From Mactromeris polynyma (Eukaryota; Mollusca; Bivalvia; Venerida; Mactridae): a stretch of 64,000 bases of DNA. Position numbers and translations under genes: made by a program. Shown here one piece after another: positions 15,001 to 25,849 of the stretch; the first letter of the stretch is position 1, and every line of letters begins with the position of its first letter. The notes below the pieces were generated by a model. It was not told the DNA's origin. It made no database searches and saw only the letters and a program-made list of their open reading frames with translations. The stretch covers positions 56,174,431 to 56,238,430 of the forward strand of contig JASFXZ010000002.1 in assembly GCA_032209605.1 (NCBI GenBank). Reading direction: 5' to 3'.

Positions 15001-16857
15001 GTCTTATTATTGAGGTGGTCTTTAAGTGAGGTTTGACTGTATGTAGTATATACATATGCTAAAGAAGGGGCAAAGGGAGAGAACTCTAGATGGGATAAAT
15101 ATAATTCGTGACAATCTCCTGTGGTTTAAATTCAGTTAATTATTTATTTTTACATGTCAACCATTTGACAGCTGTTGTAATGGCTTAGTCATCAAAAAAC
15201 AAATACTGTAGGTTTGTGCTATACTCTTGATTTATACTTTTAGAGTCGGATAAATTTTACAGTAGTCATACTGTGAAATACAATGTGTCAAAGAACTATT
15301 GTGACTGATTGAACTTACTATTTTTTCCTATTCTGTGTTTTTACAGCATGCAGTATGTAGATGAACAGATCGAAAAGTTTCTTGTTCAAATGAAAGACAT
15401 TCTTAACAACATAACACAGGAGGAATTTGAAACCATGGTAAGTTTGGCTGATATAAAATTCAGTTTGTAATCAATGAAACATGAACTTGAGTAACTTCCC
15501 CTGTATTGCTGAATTTTATTAATAATGTTTTAGGTTTTGATGATGAATAATGAATACAAGCTTCACAGCCATACTGAAGTTGTGAGATAACAAGATTAAC
15601 TAGCATAACCAAATTTCCACCAGAATTAAGTTCATGTAATGTCGTTGCTAAGCGACTAATGTTGTGTGATGTTAGCAAGTTTTTACATTTCGATGTCCTG
15701 GGAAGAAATATGTGAGATGCAATTTTTGTGCTGACTCACCCACGTTTATCTTTACTTGAAAGCTCATTATGCCGATAAACTTCTTTATACTCACTGAAAG
15801 AATGAAAGTGACAAAAACATCAAATCTGTAAAAAATGAATACACAAGTGACATATCAATTTTATACCAAAATCAGTTGTAAAAAGAACACAATCACAATA
15901 TTTATCAGTTGCCTGATTGCTTTTCCTATTCTTATCTGTATATAATCATTGGAAATTTCAGATTGAATCAGAGATTACATTGAGGAAGATTGAGGATACA
16001 TCATTATGTGAAGAAGCTAGCAGATACTGGGGTGATGTTGTTAATGAAACATATATATTTGATCGGCCTGAAAAAGAGGTAAGATTTCACCAAGTGATTC
16101 CTTTTCATTGTTATCCCCGTTTAGAAAAATGTAACTGTGATGTAAGTCCGTCTATTCCAGGGATTTGTATGATGTCTAATGTCTTTTTTAATGTGATTTA
16201 TGATCACTATCAAACATGTGTTTGCTTTCCTCGATGTAAATTGTAAACCGGCAAAAACGTGCTATACAATGTGTTTTCAGATTGAGATTTTGAAGAAAAT
16301 GACCTTGAAATCAATACAAGATTGGTTTATTGAGGAATATTTTGGAGATAATCAAAGGAAGATTAGCTTTCAGGTTAGTCTTACGCCATTGTGTATTTAT
16401 AATCAATAACAGATTATGAATATGTTGTTTCTATGCCACATTTTGATGTTTCTGTACTCCATATGATTAAAAATAGTTTGTATTATCACAAGACTGTCGA
16501 TGTGAAAGGTTTAATTAGTTAACAAACTATGTGTACGATACAAGTTAAGCTTCCTTAATAAAAGATTTGAAGCATACCTCAGTGAAAAAATTGACAGAAC
16601 TGTCATCTGTATTCAGTTGTTTTGATTAAAGCAATGCATTGTTAGTGTTAGCAGCATCCCTATACTCTGTGTTTCACACTTCATCTTTTCAGGTGGTTGG
16701 CAAGAATGATAAAGCAAGCAATGGTCTTCCAAATGAAACTGATTATGTAGTCAAGTGCTTGAAGGACCCTGATCAGTGTCATTGTGTTCCAATAGAAGAT
16801 ATAAAGTCTTTCAAAGATTCCTGCAAGCATTTACCTCCTCATAAAGTGTTATCTTAA
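1..16857 (+). CDS. NRDC: Nardilysin-like M16 metallopeptidase, 3' 26 exons (5' end outside window)
   Basis: Exons: 1-51, 787-913, 1305-1400, 1797-1919, 2663-2720, 3177-3250, 3670-3739, 4322-4399, 5134-5254, 5546-5659, 6195-6299, 8081-8240, 8723-8773, 9109-9231, 10114-10165, 10460-10543, 10987-11059, 11787-11914, 12187-12346, 13090-13164, 13547-13690, 14744-14880, 15347-15437, 15962-16078, 16281-16373, 16693-16857. They join in frame (2,670 nt, 889 residues plus TAA), all with GT-AG introns. The family is a zinc peptidase that cleaves peptides at basic sites, with two M16 halves forming a chamber. The window opens at KHGGHTNAWTDHE, just after where HxxEH should lie, so the zinc histidines are not visible. 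The third ligand is Glu-60 (window numbering) in EIQAVDSE, its codon split across the second intron. WYGTHYS (372-378) and EPCFDTLRTKQQLGY (694-708) are family signatures; Arg-701 and Tyr-708 match the substrate-binding pair of insulin-degrading enzyme. LTDEG, VDNMQLYP and the end CKHLPPHKVLS favour nardilysin over IDE. The exon at 5546-5659 has a weak donor (gttgtt). Confidence 0.94.
52..786 (+). other. Nardilysin intron: no further feature seen
   Basis: AT-rich intron with donor gtgggt and acceptor ttttcag. Several short open frames occur but none resembles a protein. No inverted-repeat element or RNA gene was recognised. Confidence 0.6.
2092..2374 (-). mobile_element. tRNA-derived SINE in a nardilysin intron
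   Basis: On the minus strand a tRNA-like head (2374 to 2304) has a Pol III A box TGGTCCAGTGG, a B box GGTTCGATCCC and an anticodon arm with TGT (Thr-like). It is followed by about 210 bp of body and an A-rich tail (T run at 2092-2099 on the plus strand). The acceptor stem does not pair, so this is not a working tRNA gene. The body includes stretches like GAACAAGGCGTG and a CGGATAGAGAC block resembling the conserved body of marine-invertebrate SINEs; that resemblance is from memory. Possible short target duplications (AAACCCA) flank it. It lies antisense to the host gene. Confidence 0.7.
2913..3090. mobile_element. TA-flanked MITE-like element (Tc1/mariner type), 178 bp
   Basis: Begins cagtcagacct and ends gagctctgactg, giving imperfect terminal inverted repeats, with a TA dinucleotide directly on each side (2911-2912 and 3091-3092). 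No coding capacity. TA duplication and CAGT termini are typical of non-autonomous Tc1/mariner-superfamily elements. It sits inside a nardilysin intron. Confidence 0.6.
4400..5133 (+). other. Nardilysin intron: no further feature seen
   Basis: Donor gtatat, acceptor ttttacag. An 81-codon open frame at 4538-4783 shows no domain or compositional sign of coding. Nothing else was recognised. Confidence 0.55.
5912..5989. mobile_element. Short TA-flanked MITE-like fragment
   Basis: Starts cagtaagacttcacttaagg and ends ggttctgctg, with TA at both sides (5910-5911 and 5990-5991). The inverted repeats are weak. The internal 'aggaccacc' motif recurs within the copy and the left end resembles the element at 14,911-15,039, suggesting a related family. 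Confidence 0.4.
6300..8080 (+). other. Longest nardilysin intron, probably holding a retroelement or antisense promoter
   Basis: The 1.78 kb intron is AT-rich, but about 7,170-7,560 has more CpG dinucleotides and a cluster of promoter-type motifs on the minus strand (separate entry). No intact coding region was found; the longest open frames (about 70 codons) resemble nothing. The motif cluster could be part of a solo LTR, but I could not define LTR ends. Confidence 0.45.
7296..7540 (-). promoter_or_regulatory. Antisense promoter-like module (NRF1, TATA, splice donor, YY1-like)
   Basis: Reading the minus strand in order: an NRF1-type palindrome tgcgcatgcgcg (7540-7529), a TATA box (tatatataa, 7467-7459), a good splice donor (ttg|gtaagc, after 7438) and a YY1-like caagatggc (7304-7296) whose ATG opens a short frame. 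The order and spacing fit a transcription start about 30 bp after the TATA box followed by a short first exon. It could belong to an LTR or drive an antisense transcript of the nardilysin gene. No downstream coding exon was identified. Confidence 0.35.
9355..9651. repeat. 27-bp minisatellite, exactly 11 copies
   Basis: The unit contains cttagttgatacagctc followed by actcaaatgt. Copies are near identical; the fifth and seventh have gctcgctc in place of gctcactc. The 27-bp period is a multiple of three, so it creates an artificial 9-residue repeat in one minus-strand frame. It lies within a nardilysin intron, 123 bp after the exon ending at 9231. Confidence 0.95.
9860..9960. mobile_element. Possible fragment of a dispersed repeat
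   Basis: The stretch with catacccctgccattctgag, then aggcataatg and a ctgtctttgcatctgtccgt tract looks like the end of a retroelement commonly dispersed in marine-invertebrate genomes. This is recognition from memory; no boundaries or duplications were found. Confidence 0.25.
11060..11786 (+). other. Nardilysin intron: no further feature seen
   Basis: Donor gtatgc, acceptor tttcag. Short open frames on both strands lack recognisable domains. No repeat structure stands out. Confidence 0.55.
12347..13089 (+). other. Nardilysin intron with a small GC-rich hairpin
   Basis: Contains ggggcttcgcccc at 12,837-12,849, a 5-bp stem with a TTC loop. Its surroundings show no gene or clear transposon end. 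Otherwise featureless AT-rich intron. Confidence 0.5.
13853..14328. repeat. 34-bp minisatellite, 14 copies, alternating as 68-bp dimers
   Basis: The unit begins ggttgttg, then c/tttaagggatag, then ggctgctttg and ends aaga or gaga. Two forms alternate in most of the array: gcttaag paired with gaaga, and gtttaag paired with ggaga. The last copies are mostly of one hybrid type and the first copy is more diverged. It lies in the nardilysin intron 13,691-14,743. Confidence 0.93.
14911..15039. mobile_element. TA-flanked MITE (Tc1/mariner type), 129 bp
   Basis: Left end cagtaaaacctcaat and right end agtgaggtttgactg form terminal inverted repeats, directly flanked by TA (14,909-14,910 and 15,040-15,041). 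No coding capacity. It inserted about 30 bp after the donor of the exon ending at 14,880. Confidence 0.75.
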
Positions 16858-16882
16858 TATTGATTGTCTAATCTTTTATTCA

Positions 16883-16888
16883 AATAAA
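16883..16888 (+). promoter_or_regulatory. Polyadenylation signal of the nardilysin-like gene
   Basis: AATAAA lies 26 nt after the stop codon, which implies a very short 3' UTR if it is used. A T-rich stretch follows. Downstream alternatives exist, for example overlapping AATAAA-type motifs near 17,945, so the true end of the transcript is uncertain. Confidence 0.55.
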
Positions 16889-17483
16889 TAATATTTAATC
16901 ATTTTCATAATCTACTGTCTTAATTCCAATAACTTCAGTAACCCATATACTCATATCTTCTTTGCCAAACTTTCATCATTTTTATCTGTTGCAGAATGGA
17001 ACATAACAATTGTTCTTCAAACATTTTGATAATTATATTTTACATTGCATACCATATGTTTTGAATTATATGCTAACATTTGCAATGGTTTATATAACCA
17101 GCTCTACCATTCCGGGCTGCCAACAGGAATTTATAAATGAATTGAAAATATGCAGGAGGTCGAGCTAACTTAACAAAATCATTCCCGACTTGCAGTTTGA
17201 GTAATTGTTCATATATACTTTAATGTCAGCTTTTCTCTCCAACCACCAAAATGTTAACTTGTTCTTAATTTCTTCGATTTCTTCAGCCTTATTTTGGCCC
17301 TACTGGCATTGAATACTTCCATTTTTTTTCACTGTAAATTGGCACATTTTCCTATGTCCACTTCTGGAACGGGTTTTAAACGAGCAAATTGAGTAGACAT
17401 ATTAGATGGAAGAGACACACTTGCTCATGGTTGATCAACCTCGCTCATTCATGTATAACTACTGAGGCAATCCGGGTTGGGTA
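16889..17483. other. Region between convergent genes: nothing clear
   Basis: AT-rich sequence downstream of the nardilysin-like gene. Short frames on both strands are broken and resemble no family. It may include part of a degraded mobile element continuing into the broken frame at 17,484-17,819. Confidence 0.5.
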
Positions 17484-17819
17484 ATGTTAAGTTTTGAACG
17501 AATACTTTGGGCTGTTCGGACATCATTAGGAACGATTGTTAAGAATAGTACCCCCCTTGAACATGCTTTATCTACAATCCAAATAAATATCTATACTTTG
17601 TTAAAAGAAACAAACCAGAAATTAAAGGATTTAATTGAGATAATTTCTTGATGGGGAAAACTTGGATGGCATTCAAAAGTATTTGATCCAGTAATTGCTA
17701 AAACTGCTGACATGACAACTTGTGATGCTGACACTGTCACCAACAACAAAATGACAACACTAGCTTTACTATTAGAAAATGTAAACATATTTGAGCCAAA
17801 AACAACAATCAGGTGGTAA
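17484..17819 (+). pseudogene. Unidentified reading frame of 111 codons with one internal TGA
   Basis: From ATG 17,484 a single frame runs to TAA 17,817-17,819, interrupted only by TGA at 17,649-17,651. The translation starts MLSFERILWAVRTSLG and has a leucine-rich stretch, LKETNQKLKDLIEI, before the stop; after it come WGKLGWHSKVFDPV and LALLLENVNIFEPKTT. Composition and continuity across the stop look protein-like. I do not recognise the family. It could be a remnant of a mobile element or of a processed gene, or one exon of a gene with a sequence error or recoded stop. A 106-codon minus-strand frame (17,591-17,911) overlaps it and is probably its shadow. Confidence 0.35.
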
Positions 17820-20002
17820 TATATATTATGAAATGAAATTTTATTATCACAAACATAAGAGTATTGTGCGGAAGTACCATCCATAAACATGTATTGCAAC
17901 AATGCATACACATAGAGTTATATAACATTCATAAATATTGCCAAATAAAATAAAGTTGTTCAATATAAAGCAGACAATATCAAGAAAAAGTAGCATGCTC
18001 GTCACACCTTCATATTTTTACATTCACCATGATTAAGTCCAAGTATGATGGTCATGAAAACCTTGAGTGAAAAATCAATTCTCTAACCATTGTCTTATTA
18101 TACAATTCCACTCAGTAAAAAGTGAAATAGTTGCTAAATGTAGAGACTCGAATGTATTAATATGTTTTTGAAACAGTTTTATTGTAAAACATATGAAATA
18201 AATCTCATTATAAAATGAGTTCCATGTACACATGCATGCTTTATAACCAATGTAAATGATGAATATGGAATGAAAAGATAAATAAATGTAAAAATGTGAT
18301 AAATACAAAAGTAGGAAACAAATACATGTAAACAAGTGCTGAAATACCAAACCACAAATAATATGGCATGTTCTATCAGGCAATATTGAGTTAAACTGCC
18401 ACATTGATCAATTTCAATGTACAACAAATCAGTTAGCAAAATAACGGCATGGAAATATTACAATGTAATAAATGATGCTGACGAATGACATAATGTGCAA
18501 CTTCTATCAACGGAATGAATTGACACTAAACAAGTGTGTATGTATATAATATATACTACTATTGTGTATACTACTATTGTGGTAGCACTGGTTCTCTACA
18601 TAATTCACAAAGATAACAAAATGAACACATCACATGTACTATCCTTCCGCAAACATTAAGTAATTCGAACAATAATGTCGACAAGTTCAATGAAAGAATG
18701 ATACATTGTACAGTCAAATACTAGAAAATTCATTTAAAACAAATACTGACTTCATTTTGAGGAATGCTCAAGCTATGATCAGTCCATGAGATTGAATGTG
18801 AAAAAGTACTAATGAAAAACTGGTAAGTGTATGAGAAAATCACAACGTTGTACACAGAAGTGATGAATGTGCAAGCACTACATCAATATATCTAAACCAA
18901 TGTTAGTCCAACAGAAATATTATGATACAATAACGCACAAATGTGCTGTACACATAAACACAGACTGGTATGAAATGTAATTGTACATCAAATGTACATA
19001 AATAGGTATAAAATATGGTGTATATGTTATGTAGGCCGTTATGTTGCCTTCACAACCTTATAAATAATTGAAAATAGACTTCTACTACAACTTATATACA
19101 CTGAACATGTATATAAATAATTCCATGCAGGAATGTCAAAATGCAACATTATCAAATAGCATGAATGGTATCCCAAGTCTTGTAGTTAGTATTTTAATAT
19201 ACTGGTAGTTATTCCAAATTTATCATAAAATAGCCCAGAAGTTACAACAGCTGCTATGAGGAATTTTAAGATAGCAGCTGTAAAAATCAGTTCAATCTTT
19301 GAAAATCTATCAATAAGTCACTCACTACTTTATTTTTACTAGAAATGCTGATCAAATCAAGAATTTTTGGCTTAGTATTACATGATTTTGCTAAAACCTC
19401 CACTCTTGACTTTATCCAAACTGTAAAACAATCTATAAAAGCTACCAACATTGACATAAAATACAGTTTTTTCTGCTTTTTAAACAGTAAGTGTGTAATT
19501 ACTGACTAGAGAAAACAATAATCGTACATCTTACATTCTCATAGTTTGCACTATATACAGCATTAAATTGCACTGTTGTTATTACTTATGCTTTCGTTTA
19601 AAAGTGCATTGCATGGAATAAATACAAACATATCAAAACCAGACATGTCGAACAAGAAATCTAATGAATACAGAAAATATTTACACATGCTTTACTTGAC
19701 CCGGAATAACTGCACTTAACACAACTCTGTAACTACGTATCTATTACATTCCTATAATAGTACAGTATTCAATTAGCAGCATACACATTATACATACAAT
19801 GTCCTGGACGGATTAATTTTGATCTGGATTTCTTCTCTAAAGTAAATTTATTACATGTGTTCAAGCACACAAAATCATTTACTGACATAAGCAGTTCGAT
19901 TTCTGTTGACTGTACAGATATCATAAACCCACAAATAATATATGAAGTCAACCAGAGATCATTTTAGGCTCATCTCCCCGTCTAAGCTATTTCGCCCTAG
20001 TG
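17820..20002 (-). other. Likely 3' UTR and flank of the PRXL2C-like gene
   Basis: AT-rich sequence directly after the PRXL2C-like stop codon on the minus strand. Candidate AATAAA signals read on the minus strand occur at 19,329-19,334, 18,178-18,183 and 17,840-17,845, so the 3' UTR could be 0.7 to 2.2 kb. Overlapping open frames near 18,075-18,439 show no domains. Confidence 0.4.
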
Positions 20003-23000
20003 CTATAACTCCTGTACCCGTGGATCCTTTGGAAAACTGACTGGTTGCACACCAGCTTTACGTAGAGTATCATTGATAGGACAGTGATCAACCTGGTCCT
20101 TGTCTACATGAAAATAATGTAGTTCATCACCTACAGTAGAAAATAATACATGTATATTGCAGCAAAATTGTCTGAAGAACAATTAAAGGCTAATTCACTT
20201 TTCAAGCCGATTATAAAAAGCTGATTGGATTTCACCAACATGAGATAAACAAGCTAAAATAATTATGAAAATACTTAAATGAATTGCACTAAAACAAAAC
20301 TTTCCTTTGATAGTGAAAAATATTTGTAACGTAGCATTACATAACAACATTATAATTCTGTTAAATATCATCTGACAGTAGTGAAGGAATTTTTTATTGA
20401 CCATGAATTTTTGTAATCAACATTAATAATTCTACAATTTTCAAGCTTAGAAGAGAAATATGTAATGTACTTATCACAACAAAAAATATCCCTAATTCTA
20501 TACTAGTCTATAACCTCTCCGAATCCTATGATAGGATTACTGACCTGGTCCAACAATAAATGTTCCTCCCTGTTGTTTAACATCCCCCTGCCATTCTTGG
20601 ACACGCATTATCTTCCACATATTACGTAATATACCCATAACTGCATTCTGTTTTACATGTTTACTCTCTGAAAATAAATCATCCACTGTTGCAGTTCACA
20701 TTCAATATATTACACTAGTTAAACAAGATAATCAATTCAAACATACAATCAGTGTATGCTGTTGACCAAATAGACGTCCATCTGCTTTCTTTACTATCAG
20801 GAACTCATTTCAATGCCAATTCAAAACTTTTATGAATGTTAGTTCAAGGTGGCACCAAAATACAGACGGCATGTGACACTACGTACAATGTATATAAATT
20901 TTTTGCAATGAATTAGAGAAAATAATTGAAAAGATAAACTCACAATTTCCAAGAGATCCAGAGTAAATAATCTGATCACATTGCATTTAAAACATAAGTA
21001 TGGTTCTCATTGTTAAGAATATGTATGCACATATGTAAATAAACTTGACATAAGCTTTTCAGTTCGAAAAGAATGTATGATGTAATATAAAATTGCTAAA
21101 TTGAAAGACAATTAAATCAGTAAACGGATAAACCTAGTGTACCGGTACTTAATTTCTATGCTAAGTTCTGGTACATTCAATGAACGTCACAGAATAGGAA
21201 TTAACTAAAGCATACATTAGATCTTATTTGCACCATTTTTTCATGTACACACTCTATATATAATGCAATCAAAAATCCAAAAAGGAAACAAATGCCTGTC
21301 ACACTCAAAGAGTGGCTAGTGCTCTCTGGCTGGCTAACAAACTAATCTGATTCATAAAGCCCAAAAACATTATGACAAAAAGTCTGGAACAGATTGGACA
21401 AAGGCTTGGAAGTTTAAACTGTGAAACAAAAAGATATGTAACGATCACACAGGTTGAGGAACGGAACAGGCGTATACCAAAAAGGAAAAAAATATCAACA
21501 TACTGCTGAGATCAGTTGCCTGAAAGTCTGTAGGCAACTCCAATGCTGAATATAGTTCTCTATCAGGATCACAATACATAGTAAAATGGTAACCAGTCTC
21601 TTTCTTGAAATCCTGAATAAAATAAACATTAAAAGTTATGGTAAGGATTACGAAAGGTCCATTTGCTAGATCAAAAATAACTTGTGTGGGAAAATGCCAT
21701 ACATGATATTATACACAAGTTAACATCAGAATATGATTAATACCATAATGAAATAGAAAGAAATTAAACACTTAATATGACTTATTGTGAGATGTTTATA
21801 TTGGACAATATTTAAATTATCAACTTGAAACTTACAATTTACTGCCAAACATTCAGCATAAAAACCAATTTAATTTATCTGAGAACAAACACTCAAGAAA
21901 AAATAGTATAGTGTCTTGCATTTCAACAGTGTTATGGGTACAGTTGGCCAAGAAGACCCAGCTTTTACCTGACTAAACAAATAAATTATGTCCATTATGT
22001 AGTCCAAAATGTCTCATAATTTCTTCGTAAACCAAAATTTTACCAGATATGTCAGACAGTCGGAGACATCTGGCAAACTCTGGGTACAGTACACAATAGT
22101 TTAACTCACATTTATAAACTTGTAAGGTGCAGGTCCAATGACAACCAATCGAACATTAGCTTCCTGCAGGTATTCCAATGGTATCATACCAAGATCTTCA
22201 ACATAATCCTTGGTAACAAAATCAAGGAAATGCTGAAAAGTTAACAGAAATTTATGATAAACAACAATAAATAGTAAATTTACACAGAATAAAACCTGTC
22301 AACTGACGTAATACTGACGTCATTACACCAACGGAGCAGTATTTGTAAATTAGGTAATTTCTCTATAGGCGCTACACTGGCCAGGTTGGTCTGCCATCCC
22401 TTTTTCGGCGCAGCTGTACTAACATGGTTTTGCTTTTTGCATATATCAGTGTTTTGTAAACCAATCAAATCTTGCGTTAACCACCAAGGCAATTTCTCTT
22501 CATCCAAATTAATATGTTTATAAACTTGACGCAGATTGGTTAACATTGTGTATAGTGTATTTCAAGATTTATCCAGTAAGTAGTGTTGTTAGTCATGCAT
22601 CACCACGGGGAATTGTCCGGTGTTGGAATTAAGAAGAATTTCTTGGTTTTATGTAGCAGTTGTGAACATTTATATTGTTTTAATCAGATAAAGCGCTATG
22701 TAACAAATTTATTGCATGAATGTGTGAGTTCACAACTTATGCAATAAGTAATGATGAACTATATTGAAACGGACTATACTGTGTCTATATGACTAATCAC
22801 ACTATGGAGTTATTTTATCAAGTCTCCAATGCAGTGATCTACCTTATCGGTAACGGAGTTTCTGAAGTATAGGCGCAATTGAATGACCTGCAGTCATAAC
22901 ATATAGGCATTTTTTATGTTGTACAACAAGTTTTAACATTCTGATTGCAACAAATTTGCATGCTTCCAGTTGCGCCGACCATCTTTTTTAAAGATATTTC

Positions 23001-24140
23001 ATGTTTATATTGTCTTTGAACATGCTTTATTCTTGCTACTCAACTCAATTCACTAGGTTCTGTTTGCTTTATTCTTTTTCGCATCACTAGCTCATACATA
23101 ATGGTTAAATGATGTGAGCAGCAATATAAGGGTCATAGTAAACAACAGATTAGTTTTAGTAGCTAGCATATGGGTCTAGCAGTCTGTTACCTTGTAATCC
23201 ATGAAATACGCAATCAGTATGGTTCATATCAACAAATTTGGAATTTCAATGAAATAATTGCAGAACAACTATTGTGACTGTGTGAAAGTAGTAAGGTAAC
23301 GTAAATAAGTGTCAATTATAATCTATGCAATATGCAAACAGTGCAAACTGCACTTCATTTCAACAGTTTATATGTTTGCAATTTGAAAAACATTTTTAAT
23401 CATTATCAAACTTATAATCACATCAAAGACCGAGAAACAATTGTGTCAACATATTTATTATAAATTATAATAACTTAATAAGGCTAATTGCGACAATGGT
23501 AATATATGCACCATTAACACCATCTTATTTTAACAAAAATACAACAGATCATGCGTATATATTTTGGATTGCCACTATCATGTACACAATCCCAATATAC
23601 ACTGTCAGTGTTCAGTTTGTGTCATTCTTATGTTTTCTTCATAGAACTTTATCGCTGTGTTACACGATCAATACAAATAGCGCGATTTATTATTTATTTG
23701 TTTCAATTTGTTGTGCTAGTTTCAGCAATTATATCATGTATTTATTTTATAAGCATCTATATTCATATTAATCATTTAATGGACGCCTAGTCGAGCAATA
23801 CAGACTCAGCCAGGGTCCTTGAATTAATTTAATCATAATTCATATGATTAAATATTAATTAAAATGGCTATTCTTCATAATTAATAGTCCAAATAGATTA
23901 GTTTCAAAGCAAACATTAAAGCCAACTCACCCGACTAAATACGATAATTGTTTTCTGCATTTTATAGATATCCCCAAATTTGATCTTATTGCCATTACCA
24001 TCAAACACAACAAGATCTCGAATTTTATCAAAGTTCACTTTATACTCGGGTTCCTCAGTTCTTGACATTTGTAAATCGTCGACTTCCTTCTGTCCTTCCT
24101 CGCCTGGCTCAGTAACACTTTTTGTCTTCTCGTCTGCCAT
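20003..24140 (-). CDS. PRXL2C: PRXL2C (AAED1)-like peroxiredoxin-fold protein, complete, 5 exons
   Basis: Exons in coding order: 24140-23931, 22232-22110, 21612-21504, 20667-20545, 20130-20003; 693 nt in frame, 230 residues plus TAG, all GT-AG. Human PRXL2C is of similar length (about 226). The family has a thioredoxin-like AhpC/TSA fold; its role is poorly known. After a charged, acidic N-terminus (about 35 residues) come the core strands (LVVFDGNGNKI, TIIVFSRHFL at about 65-73), EANVRLVVIGP, a CDPDRELYSAL motif, WQGDVKQQGGTFIVGPG and the terminal LHYFHVDKDQVDHCPIN. All align with PRXL2C in order. Where the human protein has the CxxC motif (HFLCYIC) this one reads HFLDFVT, so both cysteines are missing. 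The ATG at 24,140 has a good context (aaaaATGG); an upstream in-frame ATG at 24,209 would add 23 residues but has no support. The gene is tail-to-tail with the nardilysin-like gene. Confidence 0.92.
22233..23930 (-). other. First intron of the PRXL2C-like gene
   Basis: 1.7 kb intron, donor gtgagt, acceptor ttttcag. It contains an 88-codon minus-strand frame (22,546-22,280) with no recognisable domain and no splice logic linking it to the host gene. Its slightly higher GC suggests an old inserted element. The remainder is AT-rich and featureless. Confidence 0.5.
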
Positions 24141-24640
24141 TTTTCTTTCCGTCGACAAACACTGAAATGTATTCCTGCTTATGGTCAAAAGTACAGACTT
24201 CATGTACACATGTCCATCACACGATAAAACATGTCAAAAATACAGGAAGTAACAGGTGTTTCAAGGGAAACTACTCTTCGCGTACTAAATATAAAGCTTT
24301 GTTTTCGCTACTGAAAGTTATATACACGCACGGCGTTTCAAAAAAATCATCAATTTCAAATGTTTGTGTATGTCTCCTAGACGACAGATTATAGTATTAA
24401 AGCTAACAACATCTCATTTTTCTCATTGTCATAAGAGATATTTATTATAGCAACCGTTGCTAGAGTCGATGTGATAAACAACTGACCCGTACTGATCCGT
24501 ATTGATCAACGCGTTCTTGGAAGAGAGCCCTTTATATTGCCGAAACGTTTCATTTCAATACCGTATAATTGTTATTTTAATTGATACCGACAACGTGCTA
24601 AATATTCACGAATTATAGTGTACACCTTCTGATACATGTA
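24141..24640 (-). promoter_or_regulatory. 5' flank of the PRXL2C-like gene
   Basis: Upstream of the chosen start codon, on the minus strand, must lie the 5' UTR and promoter. I see no TATA box at a convincing distance and no CpG-rich core, so the transcription start cannot be placed. Nothing else was recognised here. Confidence 0.3.
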
Positions 24641-25709
24641 GGCCCTATGTGACACATCTTCATAAAAATAGTTCGCTTAGAAATATCACGGATATATAAA
24701 CGTGTGGGAATATATATATATCTATAGCTCTACATGTAGGCCTATATCTATATTCTGTGTGGGTCTTACCAGGGAATGTAACATCTGAGACCAATATTGA
24801 TCCCAGGTATCATAGAAGCTTTATCTCGGAAGAACTAAATTACCTTAACAGCACCTTATATGTAGGCCTACACAAAATGACCAACATATATAGGCCTAGT
24901 TTACAGAATTCTTTACAAAGGATTTTTGAAAGCATTATATCTAGGCCTATTGTGTTGATTTGAAATCCGTGTTAACATTAGCTCACGGACAATAGATCCG
25001 TGATGAGCCTTGAGTGTACAAAATGTCCGGAAAATCGGTTGATTGTAATTTTATTTCGGCAATAGGCCTAGGCCTACTGAGTTGTTTTAAATATGTAAAA
25101 CTGACGTAGGCCTAATTTAGGGGAGACCGGGGCACAATGTTACACGGGGTAAAGTGTTACGTTTAAAATTTCAAACAAATGACGTTATTTATTACATCAT
25201 AACCATTGTAGTTTACAGTACTTTTGGTGTAGCCATTTTATCTGATCGGTCGTGGACAATTCCAGTCGATAATAAAGTATTAGTGATAAGTCAACGCATA
25301 TCCGGACATGTAAGTAAATTTTCATGAATTTGGAAAATATCGATTTCCTTTAAATTCATGACTTTGCTGATAATTTAGCTTATATGTTACATTAGGGTAC
25401 GTTATAGGCATGACGTCGCAGAATGAATCGTGATCCGGTCTACCTTAGTTATTACCCAAGGACGTTTGTATTTCCATCAGATAGTTAGGGGCAATGTGTT
25501 ACATGATACCCGGGGCATAGTGTTACAACATGCCAACATATATCTAGCTACAGAAAACTACCACTGAATATTTGTAAACTTACGTTTAGTATGTTTTACT
25601 GTTGATAACGTATAGATCTACATTTAACTTAACATTTATCATTTTTAAATAGAGATCTCAAGTACAAATAATTAGATCGAGTAGATCTGTAAATTATTGT
25701 CTTTGTAGA

Positions 25710-25849
25710 ATGGTTCGAAACTAAAAAAGAACAACACCGCCACGAACGTTCATGAAGATGTCATTAAAGGGGGATTTAACGATGTAGTATATATGGACAA
25801 AGTATCCGATCAGTTGCCAAACATATTAAAATTAACCCTATGACATTAT
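25710..25849 (+). pseudogene. Psq-type helix-turn-helix remnant of a transposase
   Basis: Starts MVRN, then a stop (25,722) and a frame change, after which NVHEDVIK and NDVVYMDKVSDQLPNIL are readable. Spacing and residues fit the N-terminal psq domain of pogo-superfamily transposases. It ends in a stop at 25,840-25,842. It is plainly inactive. Confidence 0.5.

Noticed and set aside
22280..22546. 88-codon minus-strand frame in the PRXL2C-like intron as a gene or extra exon
   Set aside because: No recognisable domain, a stop shortly upstream of its ATG, and the host exons already join in frame without it.
23496..23790. Overlapping hydrophobic frames of 91 and 79 codons
   Set aside because: Two overlapping frames rich in I, Y, F and S reflect AT-rich DNA; no splice signals or homology.
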